Source: JBDFMH01 sp047238125 (lineage in GTDB: Bacteria > Pseudomonadota > Alphaproteobacteria > Sphingomonadales > Sphingomonadaceae). Taken from it: a DNA stretch of 64,000 bases. Positions 32,590-40,842 of this stretch are shown one piece after another. The translations under genes were made by a program, and so were the position numbers. Position 1 is the first letter of the stretch, and each line of letters opens with the position of its first letter. The stretch covers positions 1,364,001-1,428,000 of the forward strand of contig NZ_JBDFMH010000001.1 in NCBI RefSeq assembly GCF_047238125.1, given 5' to 3'. The notes beneath the pieces are model-generated. The model was not told the DNA's origin. It did not search any database and saw only the letters and a program-made list of their open reading frames with translations.

Positions 32590-33675
32590 TCAGCCGGTGT
32601 ATGCGCTGACGCCTTCGCCGAGCAGCGCATTGTTGGCGCGACGGATCTCGGCGGCGGCATCATCGTAGAAAAAGGGCAGGAAGGCGTAGCGGCGGCCGCG
32701 GATTACAGGGGTCGCCTCGTGCAGCAGCGAGCAGGAGAAGATGACCGCCCCCCCGGTCGGTGCGCGATAGGTGCGCATGCCGAATTCGGGGAAGCGCAGA
32801 TCGCCGCCGTCATAATCGTCGGCATTGAGGTTGATCGTGCAGGCGAAGCGGCGATGTGCGGTGCCGGGCGACTTGTTGTCGCGATGGGCGCCGAAGAACC
32901 CGCCTTCGGCAGCATCGTAACAAGCGATCAGCCAGCGTTCGATACGGGTCACCCGAAACTGGAAGGCGGCCTCGATCTGCGGCAGCAGCGCATGGCGGAT
33001 GCGGCGCGACAGATGCTCGCGCAGCGGTTCATCCTCGATGATGTGATCCTGGCGGCGCTTGAAACTGCTGTCGTGGCGCAGCACCGTCTTGCCATCCTCG
33101 GTCCGCATGAAGCCCGAAGGCTGGCCGCCCGCGGCATCGTAGCGTGCGATAAGATCGGTGCAGGTGGCGCGATCCAGCACTTCGGGCACGATCAGCACCG
33201 GCGCGTGCATTTCGAGCGGCGGGGTGGCGAGGCGGCGTTCCAGCAGCGCGATTATTGCATCGGTGCGATCGAGCGGCGCTTCGGCGACGACGCGCAAGCG
33301 TTCGTCGAGCAGCAGCCAGAACGGGCGATAAGGAACACCCGGGCCATCACCGACGGCGCGGTAAAGGCGGCTGACGGCAAGCGCGCGATCATCGAAGAAC
33401 CGGATGCCGGGGATCAGCTGGCGGACGCGGCCCTGATCGACATCGGCGGGATCGGCGGTGACCCCGAAGAAGCAGGCGCGATGATCATCGAACAGCGCGC
33501 GCGACGCCAGCAGCCGATCGAGCGCAGCCTGCATCGCCGGCAGCGCGGTCGACCCCATGAACAGCAGCAGCACATGCCGGCCGGCAACCGAATCGAAGGC
33601 ATAAGCGGGATTGCCGCCGATGGCAGGCGCGAAGAAGGTGGGTGCGGGCGCACCGGGCACGAACGGGGATCGCAT
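32590..33675 (-). CDS. Degenerate redoxin domain fused to a 2OG-Fe(II) oxygenase
   Basis: This 361-residue protein has two parts. Residues about 1-150 look like an AhpC/TSA-type thioredoxin fold (PGAPAPTFFAPA, HVLLLFMGSTALPAMQ), but the peroxidatic cysteine position holds no cysteine, so peroxidase activity is unlikely. Residues about 155-345 are a prolyl-4-hydroxylase-like 2-oxoglutarate oxygenase: iron ligands His and Asp in FFGAHRDNKSPGT, distal His in SLLHEATPV, and the 2OG arginine in IRGRRYAFLPFF. It is probably a hydroxylase acting on a protein or small molecule. It is followed 9 bp upstream on the same strand by the HATPase gene. Confidence 0.82.
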   Translation of the reverse strand: MRSPFVPGAPAPTFFAPAIGGNPAYAFDSVAGRHVLLLFMGSTALPAMQAALDRLLASRALFDDHRACFFGVTADPADVDQGRVRQLIPGIRFFDDRALAVSRLYRAVGDGPGVPYRPFWLLLDERLRVVAEAPLDRTDAIIALLERRLATPPLEMHAPVLIVPEVLDRATCTDLIARYDAAGGQPSGFMRTEDGKTVLRHDSSFKRRQDHIIEDEPLREHLSRRIRHALLPQIEAAFQFRVTRIERWLIACYDAAEGGFFGAHRDNKSPGTAHRRFACTINLNADDYDGGDLRFPEFGMRTYRAPTGGAVIFSCSLLHEATPVIRGRRYAFLPFFYDDAAAEIRRANNALLGEGVSAYTG

Positions 33676-33684
33676 GATCGCTGG

Positions 33685-34116
33685 CTATCGCGGCGGCGGC
33701 GTGGCCGCAACCACCGGCACCAGGAGACGCAGCCGGTTGCGCTGGCCGATCCGGTCATAGGCCTCGATACGCGCCCAGCGGGCCAGCATGTGGAGCCCAG
33801 CGCCGCCGATCCGATCCGGATCGTGCGGCGCGGCCGCATCGCGCGGATCGAACGGACGTCCCCCATCTTCAATCACCAGTCGCACGCCGTCGTCGTGCGC
33901 GAAAAAACGCAGGTCGATGCGATCCTCCGGGGGCAGGCCGGCATGATCGACGAGGTTCATGACCAGTTCCTCGACCAGGATGGCGAGCTTGTCGCCAATC
34001 GCGCCGACATCCGCCGATCCGACGAAGAAGCGGCAGGCATCGAGCGCATCCTGGCAGGCGCGCGGACCGATCGTGACGGCACACAAATGAATCGCTTTCG
34101 CCGGCGGCTCTGGCAT
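33685..34116 (-). CDS. HATPase_c anti-sigma/regulatory kinase (RsbW-like)
   Basis: This is a 143-residue single GHKL ATPase domain. The N-box is ILVEELVMNLVDHAG near residue 60, the G1 box is VIEDGGRPFDPRD near 90, and the G2-like segment GGAGLHMLARWA follows. RsbW/SpoIIAB-type proteins bind and hold a sigma factor or other partner and phosphorylate a STAS antagonist. The start is the ATG at 34116; one at 34155 would overlap the divergent FecR gene. A STAS protein and a PP2C phosphatase are encoded within 5 kb, which points to a partner-switching circuit. Confidence 0.85.
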   Translation of the reverse strand: MPEPPAKAIHLCAVTIGPRACQDALDACRFFVGSADVGAIGDKLAILVEELVMNLVDHAGLPPEDRIDLRFFAHDDGVRLVIEDGGRPFDPRDAAAPHDPDRIGGAGLHMLARWARIEAYDRIGQRNRLRLLVPVVAATPPPR

Positions 34117-34153
34117 AATCGGTGGCAGCGACTGCCCGTGGGGGATGCTATCC

Positions 34154-34600
34154 ATGCGTTATCGTCCGACCATCCTGCTTGCCGCCGCGATCGCGTCCGC
34201 AGCGCTGGCTGCGGTGCCGGCGATCGCCGAGATCGGCCGGGTGAAACGCGCTGTCGGCGCGGCCTTCGTCCAGCGCGGCACGGCGCGACTGCCGGCGACG
34301 CCCGGCCTGCCGCTGAAGGAAGGCGATCTGCTGGTGACCGGCCCCGACGGACGGATCAGCCTGGCGTTCATCGACAATAGCCGTTTTTCGGCCGGGCCGA
34401 ACAGCCGCGTCTCGATCGATGAGTTCCGGTTCGACGACACGACCCACAAGGGGCAATTCGTGACGCGCGTGGACCGCGGCACGCTGGGCGTGGTTTCCGG
34501 CCAGATCGCGAAGGAAAATCGCGATGGCATGCGGGTGCGCACGCCGACATCGCTGCTGGGCGTGCGCGGCACCCGCTTCGTGGTCCAGGTCGGCCAGTGA
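34154..34600 (+). CDS. Periplasmic FecR-domain protein
   Basis: This 148-residue protein has a Sec signal (ILLAAAIASAALAAVPAIA) followed by a single FecR domain: GAAFVQRGTARLPAT, LKEGDLLVTGPDGRISLAFID, and the terminal RVRTPTSLLGVRGTRFVV. Unlike classical FecR it has no N-terminal cytoplasmic anti-sigma part and no TonB receptor beside it, so the domain probably acts as a periplasmic binding or sensor unit. GTGGGGGA precedes the ATG at 34154. It is coupled to the OmpA-family gene by a 4-bp overlap (GTGA). Confidence 0.88.
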   Translation: MRYRPTILLAAAIASAALAAVPAIAEIGRVKRAVGAAFVQRGTARLPATPGLPLKEGDLLVTGPDGRISLAFIDNSRFSAGPNSRVSIDEFRFDDTTHKGQFVTRVDRGTLGVVSGQIAKENRDGMRVRTPTSLLGVRGTRFVVQVGQ

Positions 34601-35193
34601 GCCGGGCTGCGGCCGCGGTTGCGGTCGCGCTGTTGCTGGCCGGATGCGCATCGCGATCGACGCTCACCTTGCTGCCGGGCGAAAATGGCGCGGCGACCGG
34701 GGCGGTCGCGGTGCTTGACCCCAAGACCGGCCAGGATCGCGGCGTGGTGACCCAGGCGAACAGCCGCACTCCCGCCAATGCGCGCCGACCGCGCCCGCGC
34801 GCGGTGAGTGCCACCGCGATCGACGCGCGCTATGGACAGCTGATCGCCGATCTGCCGCCGCCACCCGAAAGCTTCACGCTCTATTTCGTGGAAGGCAGCA
34901 CCGCGCTGACCGCCCAATCGGAGGAAATACTGAAACAGCTGTTCGCCGCGGTCGCTGCGCGCGAGGGGGCCGAGGTGCAGATCGTCGGCCACACCGATAC
35001 GCTGGGATCGAGCGAGGACAATGACCGGCTGTCGCTGGCCCGCGCGCGCGAGATCCGTGACGCGCTGATCGTGCGCGGACTGCCGGCCGAATCGAGCCGC
35101 GCGACGGGGCGCGGTGAACGCGACCTGCTGGAGCGGACCGACGACGGCGTGCGCAACGCACGCAACCGCCGGGTCGAGCTGATCGTGCGCTGA
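34597..35193 (+). CDS. OmpA-family peptidoglycan-binding lipoprotein
   Basis: This 198-residue protein starts at a GTG that overlaps the FecR stop. Residues 1-17 form a lipoprotein signal (AVALLLAGC). After a linker rich in Pro and Arg, residues about 90-198 are an OmpA/MotB domain: FTLYFVEGSTALTAQSEEIL, QIVGHTDTLGSSEDN, LSLARAREIRDALI, and NARNRRVELIVR with the conserved peptidoglycan-contact arginine. It should anchor in the outer membrane and hold the cell wall, perhaps positioning the FecR partner. It converges on the CHASE2-phosphatase gene with a 14-bp gap. Confidence 0.9.
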   Translation: MSRAAAAVAVALLLAGCASRSTLTLLPGENGAATGAVAVLDPKTGQDRGVVTQANSRTPANARRPRPRAVSATAIDARYGQLIADLPPPPESFTLYFVEGSTALTAQSEEILKQLFAAVAAREGAEVQIVGHTDTLGSSEDNDRLSLARAREIRDALIVRGLPAESSRATGRGERDLLERTDDGVRNARNRRVELIVR

Positions 35194-35207
35194 GCGGGCG
35201 CACGGCA

Positions 35208-37319
35208 TCAGGCCGGCCCCCGCCAACGCATTGCCAGGATCGTCAGATCGTCGCTGGGTTCGCCACCGGCTTCGAAATCGCGCACCGCATTGGCGAGCGC
35301 GGAACAGGCGATGGCAGGCGTCCAATCCGCCCCGAGCGCTTCCAGAACCGCCGCGAGACGCCGATGACCGAAGAAATCGCCATCCGGCGACTGTGCTTCG
35401 GTGACGCCGTCGCTGACCAGCAGGAGACCGTCACCCGGCTGCAGGGCAAGCGGTTCCGCGACATAGGGAAAATCATCGACCGCGCAGAGCGGCGGGCCGC
35501 CCTCCAGCGCGAGCGCCGCGACCGCGCCGGCGCGCAGCAGCAGCGGATTTTCATGGCCGGCGTTCATCAGTTCGGCCCGGCCGGTCAGTGGATCGACCAG
35601 CACCAGCAGCAACGTGACGAACATCGCCTCGCTATTGTCGCGCGACAGATCGCGGGCGAGATCGCCGGTGGCGGCTTCCAGCCCGCGGCCGCGCAACAGC
35701 GCACCGGCCGTGAGCGCCTTGCCGAGCGCCATGAACAATGCGGCGGGCACGCCCTTGCCAGTGACATCGCCGACCAGCAGCGCGATGCGGCCATCGGGCA
35801 GCCGCAACGCATCGTAGAAGTCGCCACCGACCGATTGCGCCGCTTCGAGCAGCGCATCGACGGAGAGCGCAGGATCGAGCGCGGCGAGACTGGCGCGACC
35901 CGGCAGCATGCCACGCTGAATGTCGCGCGCGGCCTCCAGCTCGCCAGCGGTGCGGGCGGCCGATAGCCGTTCCTGTTCGAGCACCGCGCGCAGCCGGGCC
36001 TGTGCACGCGCGCCTTCAAGCCCCGCTGCCGCTGCCGCAGCCGCGAAGGCCGCACCGCCGATCGCCAGCGGGCGGATCGGATCGATCAGCAGGCCGGCGC
36101 CCGCGAACAGGGCGAAGCTGCCGCCAACCCACAGCAGCGCGGCCAGGACCGGCAAGGGCCACCAGCGGCGGTGTGCGCGTGGCACCAGGGCGATCGCCAG
36201 CAGCGCCAGCACCACCCCGAGCGCCCATTCGGCCGGCACCGCCCAGCCCGGGCGGCGCAATGCACCGCCGCCCAGGATCGCATCGACCGCCTGCGCCTGG
36301 ACCAGCATGCCATAAGCTTCCGGCTGGAGCGGAGTGGCGACGATATCGACGGTGCCTGCGCTGGCGAGACCGATGATCGCGACCTTGCCGCGGAAGCGAT
36401 CGGCGCGCGTCGGCCGGCGGAGCACATCGACTGCCGAGATGACCGTCGCCGGCGGGATCCGCCCGAAATGAAGCCGCATCCGGCCATCGCGATCGACCGG
36501 CAGCAACCGATCGCCAAGCGACACCGCGGCCAGCCCACTCGCCCCGGGCCGTGCGCCGATCGCATCGACGCCCAGCGCGACGCGCGCAAGATCGAGCGCG
36601 AAGCCCGGCGTCGCGCGGCCCGCGACCGAGGCCACCAGCGGCACCCGGCGGACAATGCCATCGGCATCGGGCGCGCCGTTGACCAGCCCCTGCCCGCGCG
36701 CGACCTCTTCAAAATCGGGGATACTGGCTAGGGCCTGCGGAAAGGCCAGTACGCCAGGCGGTGGTGCCGGTGTGATCGACGCTTCGATCGGCAGCTGCGC
36801 GGCATCGCCGGCCGCCACGCCGCCGGCATCAACGCTGCCCGCTGCGACGCCCGCGCGCGCCAGCACCACCGGTTTGGTACCGATCACGCGTGCCAGCGCG
36901 ACATCGCCCGACGGCAGCGCGGCGATGGCCGCGGCGGCGGCGAGATCGAGTTCGGGATATTGGCCGACGAAGCGTGCGGGCGAGGACCAGTCTGTTTCAG
37001 GAAAGACCATGTCCAGACCGATCGCAACCGCGCCTTCGGCAGCGATCCGTTCCACCAAGCGGGCGATGGTGTAGCGTGGCCATGGCCAGGGCCCGACGGC
37101 GCGCAGGCTTTCGGCATCGATCAGGACGACGGCGACCCGATCCGACCCGATGGCGCGCGGATGCAGCTTCTGGAAGCGATCGAACAGCCGTTCGCCCGGC
37201 GTATCGCCGCCGACCAGTGCCAGCAGGATGGCGATGGCCAGCGCCGCCGCCGCGCCCGCGATCCGCACCCGCCGCAGCGACGCGGGATCGACGTCAGAGC
37301 CGGATTTCGAGCCCGTCAT
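35208..37319 (-). CDS. Membrane CHASE2 sensor with cytoplasmic PP2C (SpoIIE/RsbU-type) phosphatase
   Basis: This is a 703-residue, one-chain signalling protein. A first membrane helix at about 18-36 (AGAAAALAIAILLALVGG) is followed by a large periplasmic CHASE2 domain at about 40-345 (RVAVVLIDAESLRAVGPWPW, GLDMVFPETDW). Two to three membrane helices lie at about 350-430, a coiled linker at 430-455, and a PP2C domain follows with AARDIQRGMLPG, SVGGDFYDALRLPDG, LLVGDVTGKGVPAALFMA, NAGHENPLLL, LLLVSDGVTEA and SDDLTILAMR. Metal-binding aspartates are present. It should dephosphorylate a STAS partner in response to an envelope signal. It overlaps the upstream MBL gene by 26 bp. Confidence 0.92.
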   Translation of the reverse strand: MTGSKSGSDVDPASLRRVRIAGAAAALAIAILLALVGGDTPGERLFDRFQKLHPRAIGSDRVAVVLIDAESLRAVGPWPWPRYTIARLVERIAAEGAVAIGLDMVFPETDWSSPARFVGQYPELDLAAAAAIAALPSGDVALARVIGTKPVVLARAGVAAGSVDAGGVAAGDAAQLPIEASITPAPPPGVLAFPQALASIPDFEEVARGQGLVNGAPDADGIVRRVPLVASVAGRATPGFALDLARVALGVDAIGARPGASGLAAVSLGDRLLPVDRDGRMRLHFGRIPPATVISAVDVLRRPTRADRFRGKVAIIGLASAGTVDIVATPLQPEAYGMLVQAQAVDAILGGGALRRPGWAVPAEWALGVVLALLAIALVPRAHRRWWPLPVLAALLWVGGSFALFAGAGLLIDPIRPLAIGGAAFAAAAAAAGLEGARAQARLRAVLEQERLSAARTAGELEAARDIQRGMLPGRASLAALDPALSVDALLEAAQSVGGDFYDALRLPDGRIALLVGDVTGKGVPAALFMALGKALTAGALLRGRGLEAATGDLARDLSRDNSEAMFVTLLLVLVDPLTGRAELMNAGHENPLLLRAGAVAALALEGGPPLCAVDDFPYVAEPLALQPGDGLLLVSDGVTEAQSPDGDFFGHRRLAAVLEALGADWTPAIACSALANAVRDFEAGGEPSDDLTILAMRWRGPA

Positions 37320-38259
37320 GCGCGCAGAGCACGGCGAGCGCGCGTTCGTGGCCGTCGCGGTTCAGCTCCTCGTAGCGAACGGCCTCGCGGTGGAGCTTGG
37401 CGATCTCCTCATCGCCGTAGATCGGCTCGTGATGGAACATGGCGAGCCGGTGGACGCCGGCATTCTGGCACAGATCGACCGCGACCAGCGCGCTGGAATG
37501 CCCCCAGTCCTCTTTCATCGTGACGCTGTCCGCCAGCGAATACATGGTATCGAACACGACCAGATCGGCGTCGCGGAAGAAGGACTCGAACGCGAGCTCG
37601 CTTTCCATATTCTCAGGCTTGTGCTCGCTATCAGTCGAATAGACGACAGAGCGGCCACGCGCCTCGAACCGAAACCCGTAGCTGTCGTTGCTGTGATACT
37701 GGCGGATGATGTGGACGGTGACGCCGTCGACCTCGTGCGGCACGCCGGGCGTAAGCGTGACGAACTCGATCCGCGCGCGCAGCCAATCGAACGAGACCGG
37801 GAAGCTGATCTCCTCCTGCTGGCGGCGCAGCGCGGCTTCGGCTTCCGGGTGGCCGGCATGGATGCGGATCAGCGCATCCGGATCGAAGGCCGGCACGAAG
37901 AAGGGAAAGCCCATGATATGGTCCCAATGGAGATGGGACAGGAAGATGTTGTAGACGCGGGGGCGGCCGCCGGCGGCGCGTGCCATTGCTGACAGGCCGA
38001 AGCCGCGCACGCCCGAGCCGAGATCGCAGACGAAGAAGCTGTCGGCAAAGCCATCCAGCTCGACGCAGGCGGTGGCGCCGCCATAAGTGCCGGCAACCGT
38101 GAACGGCAGCGCATCCGCCGCCCAGCGCGCCGCCTGGCCAGGATCGGTGAACGACAGGCCATTGGCCGCGACCAGCGCGTGCCCGATCTTGCCGGCAATG
38201 ATATCGGGCGTGGGCGCGACCGGCAGCGATCCGCGCGTACCCCAGAACCGGACCAGCAT
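37294..38259 (-). CDS. MBL-fold metallohydrolase of the signalling operon
   Basis: This is a 321-residue protein from the ATG at 38259 (an in-frame TTG at 38280 is less likely). The N-terminus MLVRFWGTRGSLPV is the GTRGS-type MBL subgroup. The di-metal site includes FLSHLHWDHIMGFPFF near residue 110, later YSTDSEHK and the Asp of VVFDTMYS, and MFHHEPIYGDEEI. Related proteins include phosphodiesterases and RNase-Z-like hydrolases; the substrate here is unknown. The 26-bp overlap with the CHASE2-PP2C gene and the nearby upstream STAS gene suggest it belongs to the same signalling circuit. Confidence 0.87.
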   Translation of the reverse strand: MLVRFWGTRGSLPVAPTPDIIAGKIGHALVAANGLSFTDPGQAARWAADALPFTVAGTYGGATACVELDGFADSFFVCDLGSGVRGFGLSAMARAAGGRPRVYNIFLSHLHWDHIMGFPFFVPAFDPDALIRIHAGHPEAEAALRRQQEEISFPVSFDWLRARIEFVTLTPGVPHEVDGVTVHIIRQYHSNDSYGFRFEARGRSVVYSTDSEHKPENMESELAFESFFRDADLVVFDTMYSLADSVTMKEDWGHSSALVAVDLCQNAGVHRLAMFHHEPIYGDEEIAKLHREAVRYEELNRDGHERALAVLCAHDGLEIRL

Positions 38260-38311
38260 CGCCGGGCCCCTTCCCCCCAAGATGTTGCGCGCGACCCGTT
38301 GTGCGCCGAGC

Positions 38312-38638
38312 TTACAGCGCGGCGTCGACCGCGTCGACCACGCGGAATATCTTGTCGTAGCGGCTGATCTCCAGGATTTCGCGCATCAGTTCGTTCGGCG
38401 CGGCCAGGATGATCTCGCCATCATGCGCGGTCGCTTCCTTGCGCGCGATCGCCAGCGCGCGGAGCCCGCGCGACGACATGTAGGACACGCCCGAAAGATC
38501 GAGGATCACGGTGCGCCCCCCGGCGACCGATTCCCCCAGCCGCTGCGCGAAATCGGTCCAGCTCGCTTCGTCGATCCGGCCTTCCGGCCGGGCGATCGTC
38601 ATGCCGCCCCGTTCGCTGACGGCCCATGCCAGCTCCAT
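38312..38638 (-). CDS. STAS-domain anti-sigma-factor antagonist
   Basis: This 108-residue single STAS domain has the conserved phospho-acceptor region in LDLSGVSYMSSRGLRALAIA near residue 52, where a serine can be phosphorylated by an HATPase kinase and dephosphorylated by a PP2C phosphatase. Both partners are encoded in this locus. The start is the ATG at 38638; a TTG at 38644 is possible. It lies 52 bp upstream of the MBL gene and is probably the first gene of the STAS-MBL-CHASE2/PP2C operon. Confidence 0.9.
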   Translation of the reverse strand: MELAWAVSERGGMTIARPEGRIDEASWTDFAQRLGESVAGGRTVILDLSGVSYMSSRGLRALAIARKEATAHDGEIILAAPNELMREILEISRYDKIFRVVDAVDAAL

Positions 38639-38742
38639 GCCCAAACCCCCTCGCGAGCCCCACTCGCGCGGGCATCATGCGCGAATTCGCGCGCGTTTCA
38701 ATGGTCGCAATGGAAACGCAACGAAATCGGACATTACAGCAA

Positions 38743-40794
38743 TCAATCGAGACGCAGCCCGATCCAGAAGGTGCGCGGAGTGGCGCGTTCGACGATGTCC
38801 GCGCCGGAAATGCCGGCTTCGACGCGCGTATCGGTGACATTCTCCGCGCGCGCCTCGATCGCGAGACCGCGACCGAGCGGGACTGCGACGACGGCATCCA
38901 GCGTGGCGGCATCATCCATGCGGCGCTGGTTGAGGTCATCCTCATACTGACCGGCGCCGTAGCGGCCGGTAAGCGCAGCGCGCCAGCCGGCATCGGCCCA
39001 GGCGATCGTGGCGGACGCCTGGTGGCGCGGCGTCTGCGCAGGGCGCAGCCCATCGAGCGGAAGCGCCGGGCCGGCCGCGCGAACGCGCGAATCGACATAG
39101 GCATAGCTTGCCGACAGCCGCCACGGGCCGAGGCCGGCGCTGCCATCCAACTCGATCCCGCGCGCGCGGATCGAATCGAGGTTCTGGCGCTGGCGATACG
39201 CGCCGCCCGCGCCGACGAACCCCACACCGGGGAAATTGCCAGGCCCGCGGCCGAGCGTGACGTTGGCGATCGCATCGTCCAGCTCGTTCCAGTAGCCGGT
39301 GACCGACAGGCGGACGTCGGGTGCCGGCCGGAAATCGATGCCGGCGTCGATACCCTTCACACGTTCGGGCGACAGCGCGGCATTGGCGGCGGTCGCATCC
39401 GCCCCGACGCGGAACGGGCGGTAAAGTTCGTTCAAGGTCGGCAGCCGCCACCCTAGATAGGCAGCGCTGCGCAGCGTGACGGCATCGGCCGCACGCCAGG
39501 CGATGCCGACCCGGCCGGTTTCCTCCCACCCGTCACGATCGGCGAAGCGCGTGTCGGTAAGCGTGGCGCCGGTAGCGATGGTCTTTTCGAACAGGCGACC
39601 CTGCTCGATCTGCCAGCGATCGATGCGCGCGCCGCCGGTGAGCGTGAGCGCGGGGGTCGGTTCCCAGCTGAGCTCGCCATAGCCGCCCAGCGTGCGGGTG
39701 CGGCCGCCGGCATCGCGCAGCCGGGTGGGCTGACCACTCACATAAGTGAACAGCTCCTTCGTGCTGCCGACGGTCTGCCGCGCATCCGCGCCCAGGCGCA
39801 GCGTAAGCGTTTCCCCGACCGGCGGGCGCAGTTCGACCCGACCGCCGAGCCCGGTGGCGGGCACGTTATACTGGTCGAGCGTCTTGGCGGTGCTGACGCG
39901 GCCGGCGGCGATGCTGCCGAATTCGCTGTCGAACCGGCGCAGCTGCACATAGGCCAGCGCTTCCCAGCCCCAATCGCCGCGGCCGACCAGCCGCACGCTG
40001 GCATCTGCGCCACGATTTGAATTGGCGGTGAAATCCACGCCGCGATCGCGCTTGTCGTAAAGGCCGGAGACATTCGCCTGCAGCTCGGTCTGCGCGCCGA
40101 CGGGGACGACCGCGCGCATCGCAACGCTGCCCTGCCGATAGGGCGCGGCGCGATCGATCGGGCCGCGATCCTCGCGCACGATGGGGATGAAGCCATCGCC
40201 CTCGGCATAAGCGGCGGACAGCGACAGGAAGCCGCCACCCAGCTTTGCAGCCACGCCCGCGGCGGCATCGATCGAGTCGCGGCTGCCATAAGCGATCCGG
40301 CCGAACGGCCCGTCGACTTCCCCCGGCCCGGCGCTGGTGAGTTCGACGGTGCCGGCCAGCGCGCCCGATCCATAGATGCCGCTGCCGCCGCCGCGCATCA
40401 CGCGCGCGCTGGCCAGCCGCGAGGGATCGAGCGCGGGAAAGGCGATCGACGAGAAGAAGGGATCGGCCTGCGGCACGCCATCGAGCACGATCAGCGCACG
40501 GCTCGAGGCGTTGCCGCCGAGCCCGCGCAGTGTGGCGCCCTGGCTGGTCAGCTGGGCCGAACGCGAATCGGACCGGCGAAACTGCTGGAAGCCGGCGGCA
40601 TCGCGCAGCACATCTTCCAGCCTGCCGCTGGCCGAACCGGTGAGCCGATCACGCTCGATGGTCACGATGTCATAGACGGCATCACCGGGGGCGACCGGCA
40701 GGCCGGTGCCGATGACGACGATCTCCTGATCCTCGGCCAGCGCGGGCGTGGTAACGAACAGGAGCGGAAGCAGCAGCAGGGCGGAGCGATTCAT
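38743..40794 (-). CDS. TonB-dependent outer-membrane receptor (small-type)
   Basis: This 683-residue receptor has a Sec signal (MNRSALLLLPLLFVTTPALA) and a short N-terminus with the TonB-box-like EIVVIGTGLP at about 24. The plug domain is at about 40-150 (QLTSQGATLRGLGGNASSRA, VLDGVPQADPF), and a 22-strand barrel ends in RTFWIGLRLD. The length and plug resemble vitamin-B12/siderophore-type receptors rather than the longer sphingomonad carbohydrate or aromatic receptors. The ligand is unknown and no cobalamin-related gene is adjacent. Confidence 0.9.
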   Translation of the reverse strand: MNRSALLLLPLLFVTTPALAEDQEIVVIGTGLPVAPGDAVYDIVTIERDRLTGSASGRLEDVLRDAAGFQQFRRSDSRSAQLTSQGATLRGLGGNASSRALIVLDGVPQADPFFSSIAFPALDPSRLASARVMRGGGSGIYGSGALAGTVELTSAGPGEVDGPFGRIAYGSRDSIDAAAGVAAKLGGGFLSLSAAYAEGDGFIPIVREDRGPIDRAAPYRQGSVAMRAVVPVGAQTELQANVSGLYDKRDRGVDFTANSNRGADASVRLVGRGDWGWEALAYVQLRRFDSEFGSIAAGRVSTAKTLDQYNVPATGLGGRVELRPPVGETLTLRLGADARQTVGSTKELFTYVSGQPTRLRDAGGRTRTLGGYGELSWEPTPALTLTGGARIDRWQIEQGRLFEKTIATGATLTDTRFADRDGWEETGRVGIAWRAADAVTLRSAAYLGWRLPTLNELYRPFRVGADATAANAALSPERVKGIDAGIDFRPAPDVRLSVTGYWNELDDAIANVTLGRGPGNFPGVGFVGAGGAYRQRQNLDSIRARGIELDGSAGLGPWRLSASYAYVDSRVRAAGPALPLDGLRPAQTPRHQASATIAWADAGWRAALTGRYGAGQYEDDLNQRRMDDAATLDAVVAVPLGRGLAIEARAENVTDTRVEAGISGADIVERATPRTFWIGLRLD

Positions 40795-40842
40795 GGGGCC
40801 GCGCCTAGCAGGCCGATCGTCCCCGGCCTATCGTCCAAAAGA

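Noticed and set aside
32431..34380. A 649-codon rightward open frame across 2OG-oxygenase, HATPase and FecR genes
   Set aside because: It is antisense to two well-supported genes and out of frame with the third, with low-complexity Ala/Arg/Gly composition.
38743..40794. Assignment of the TonB receptor as BtuB
   Set aside because: Size is suitable but no cobalamin gene or riboswitch was recognised nearby, so no symbol was given.
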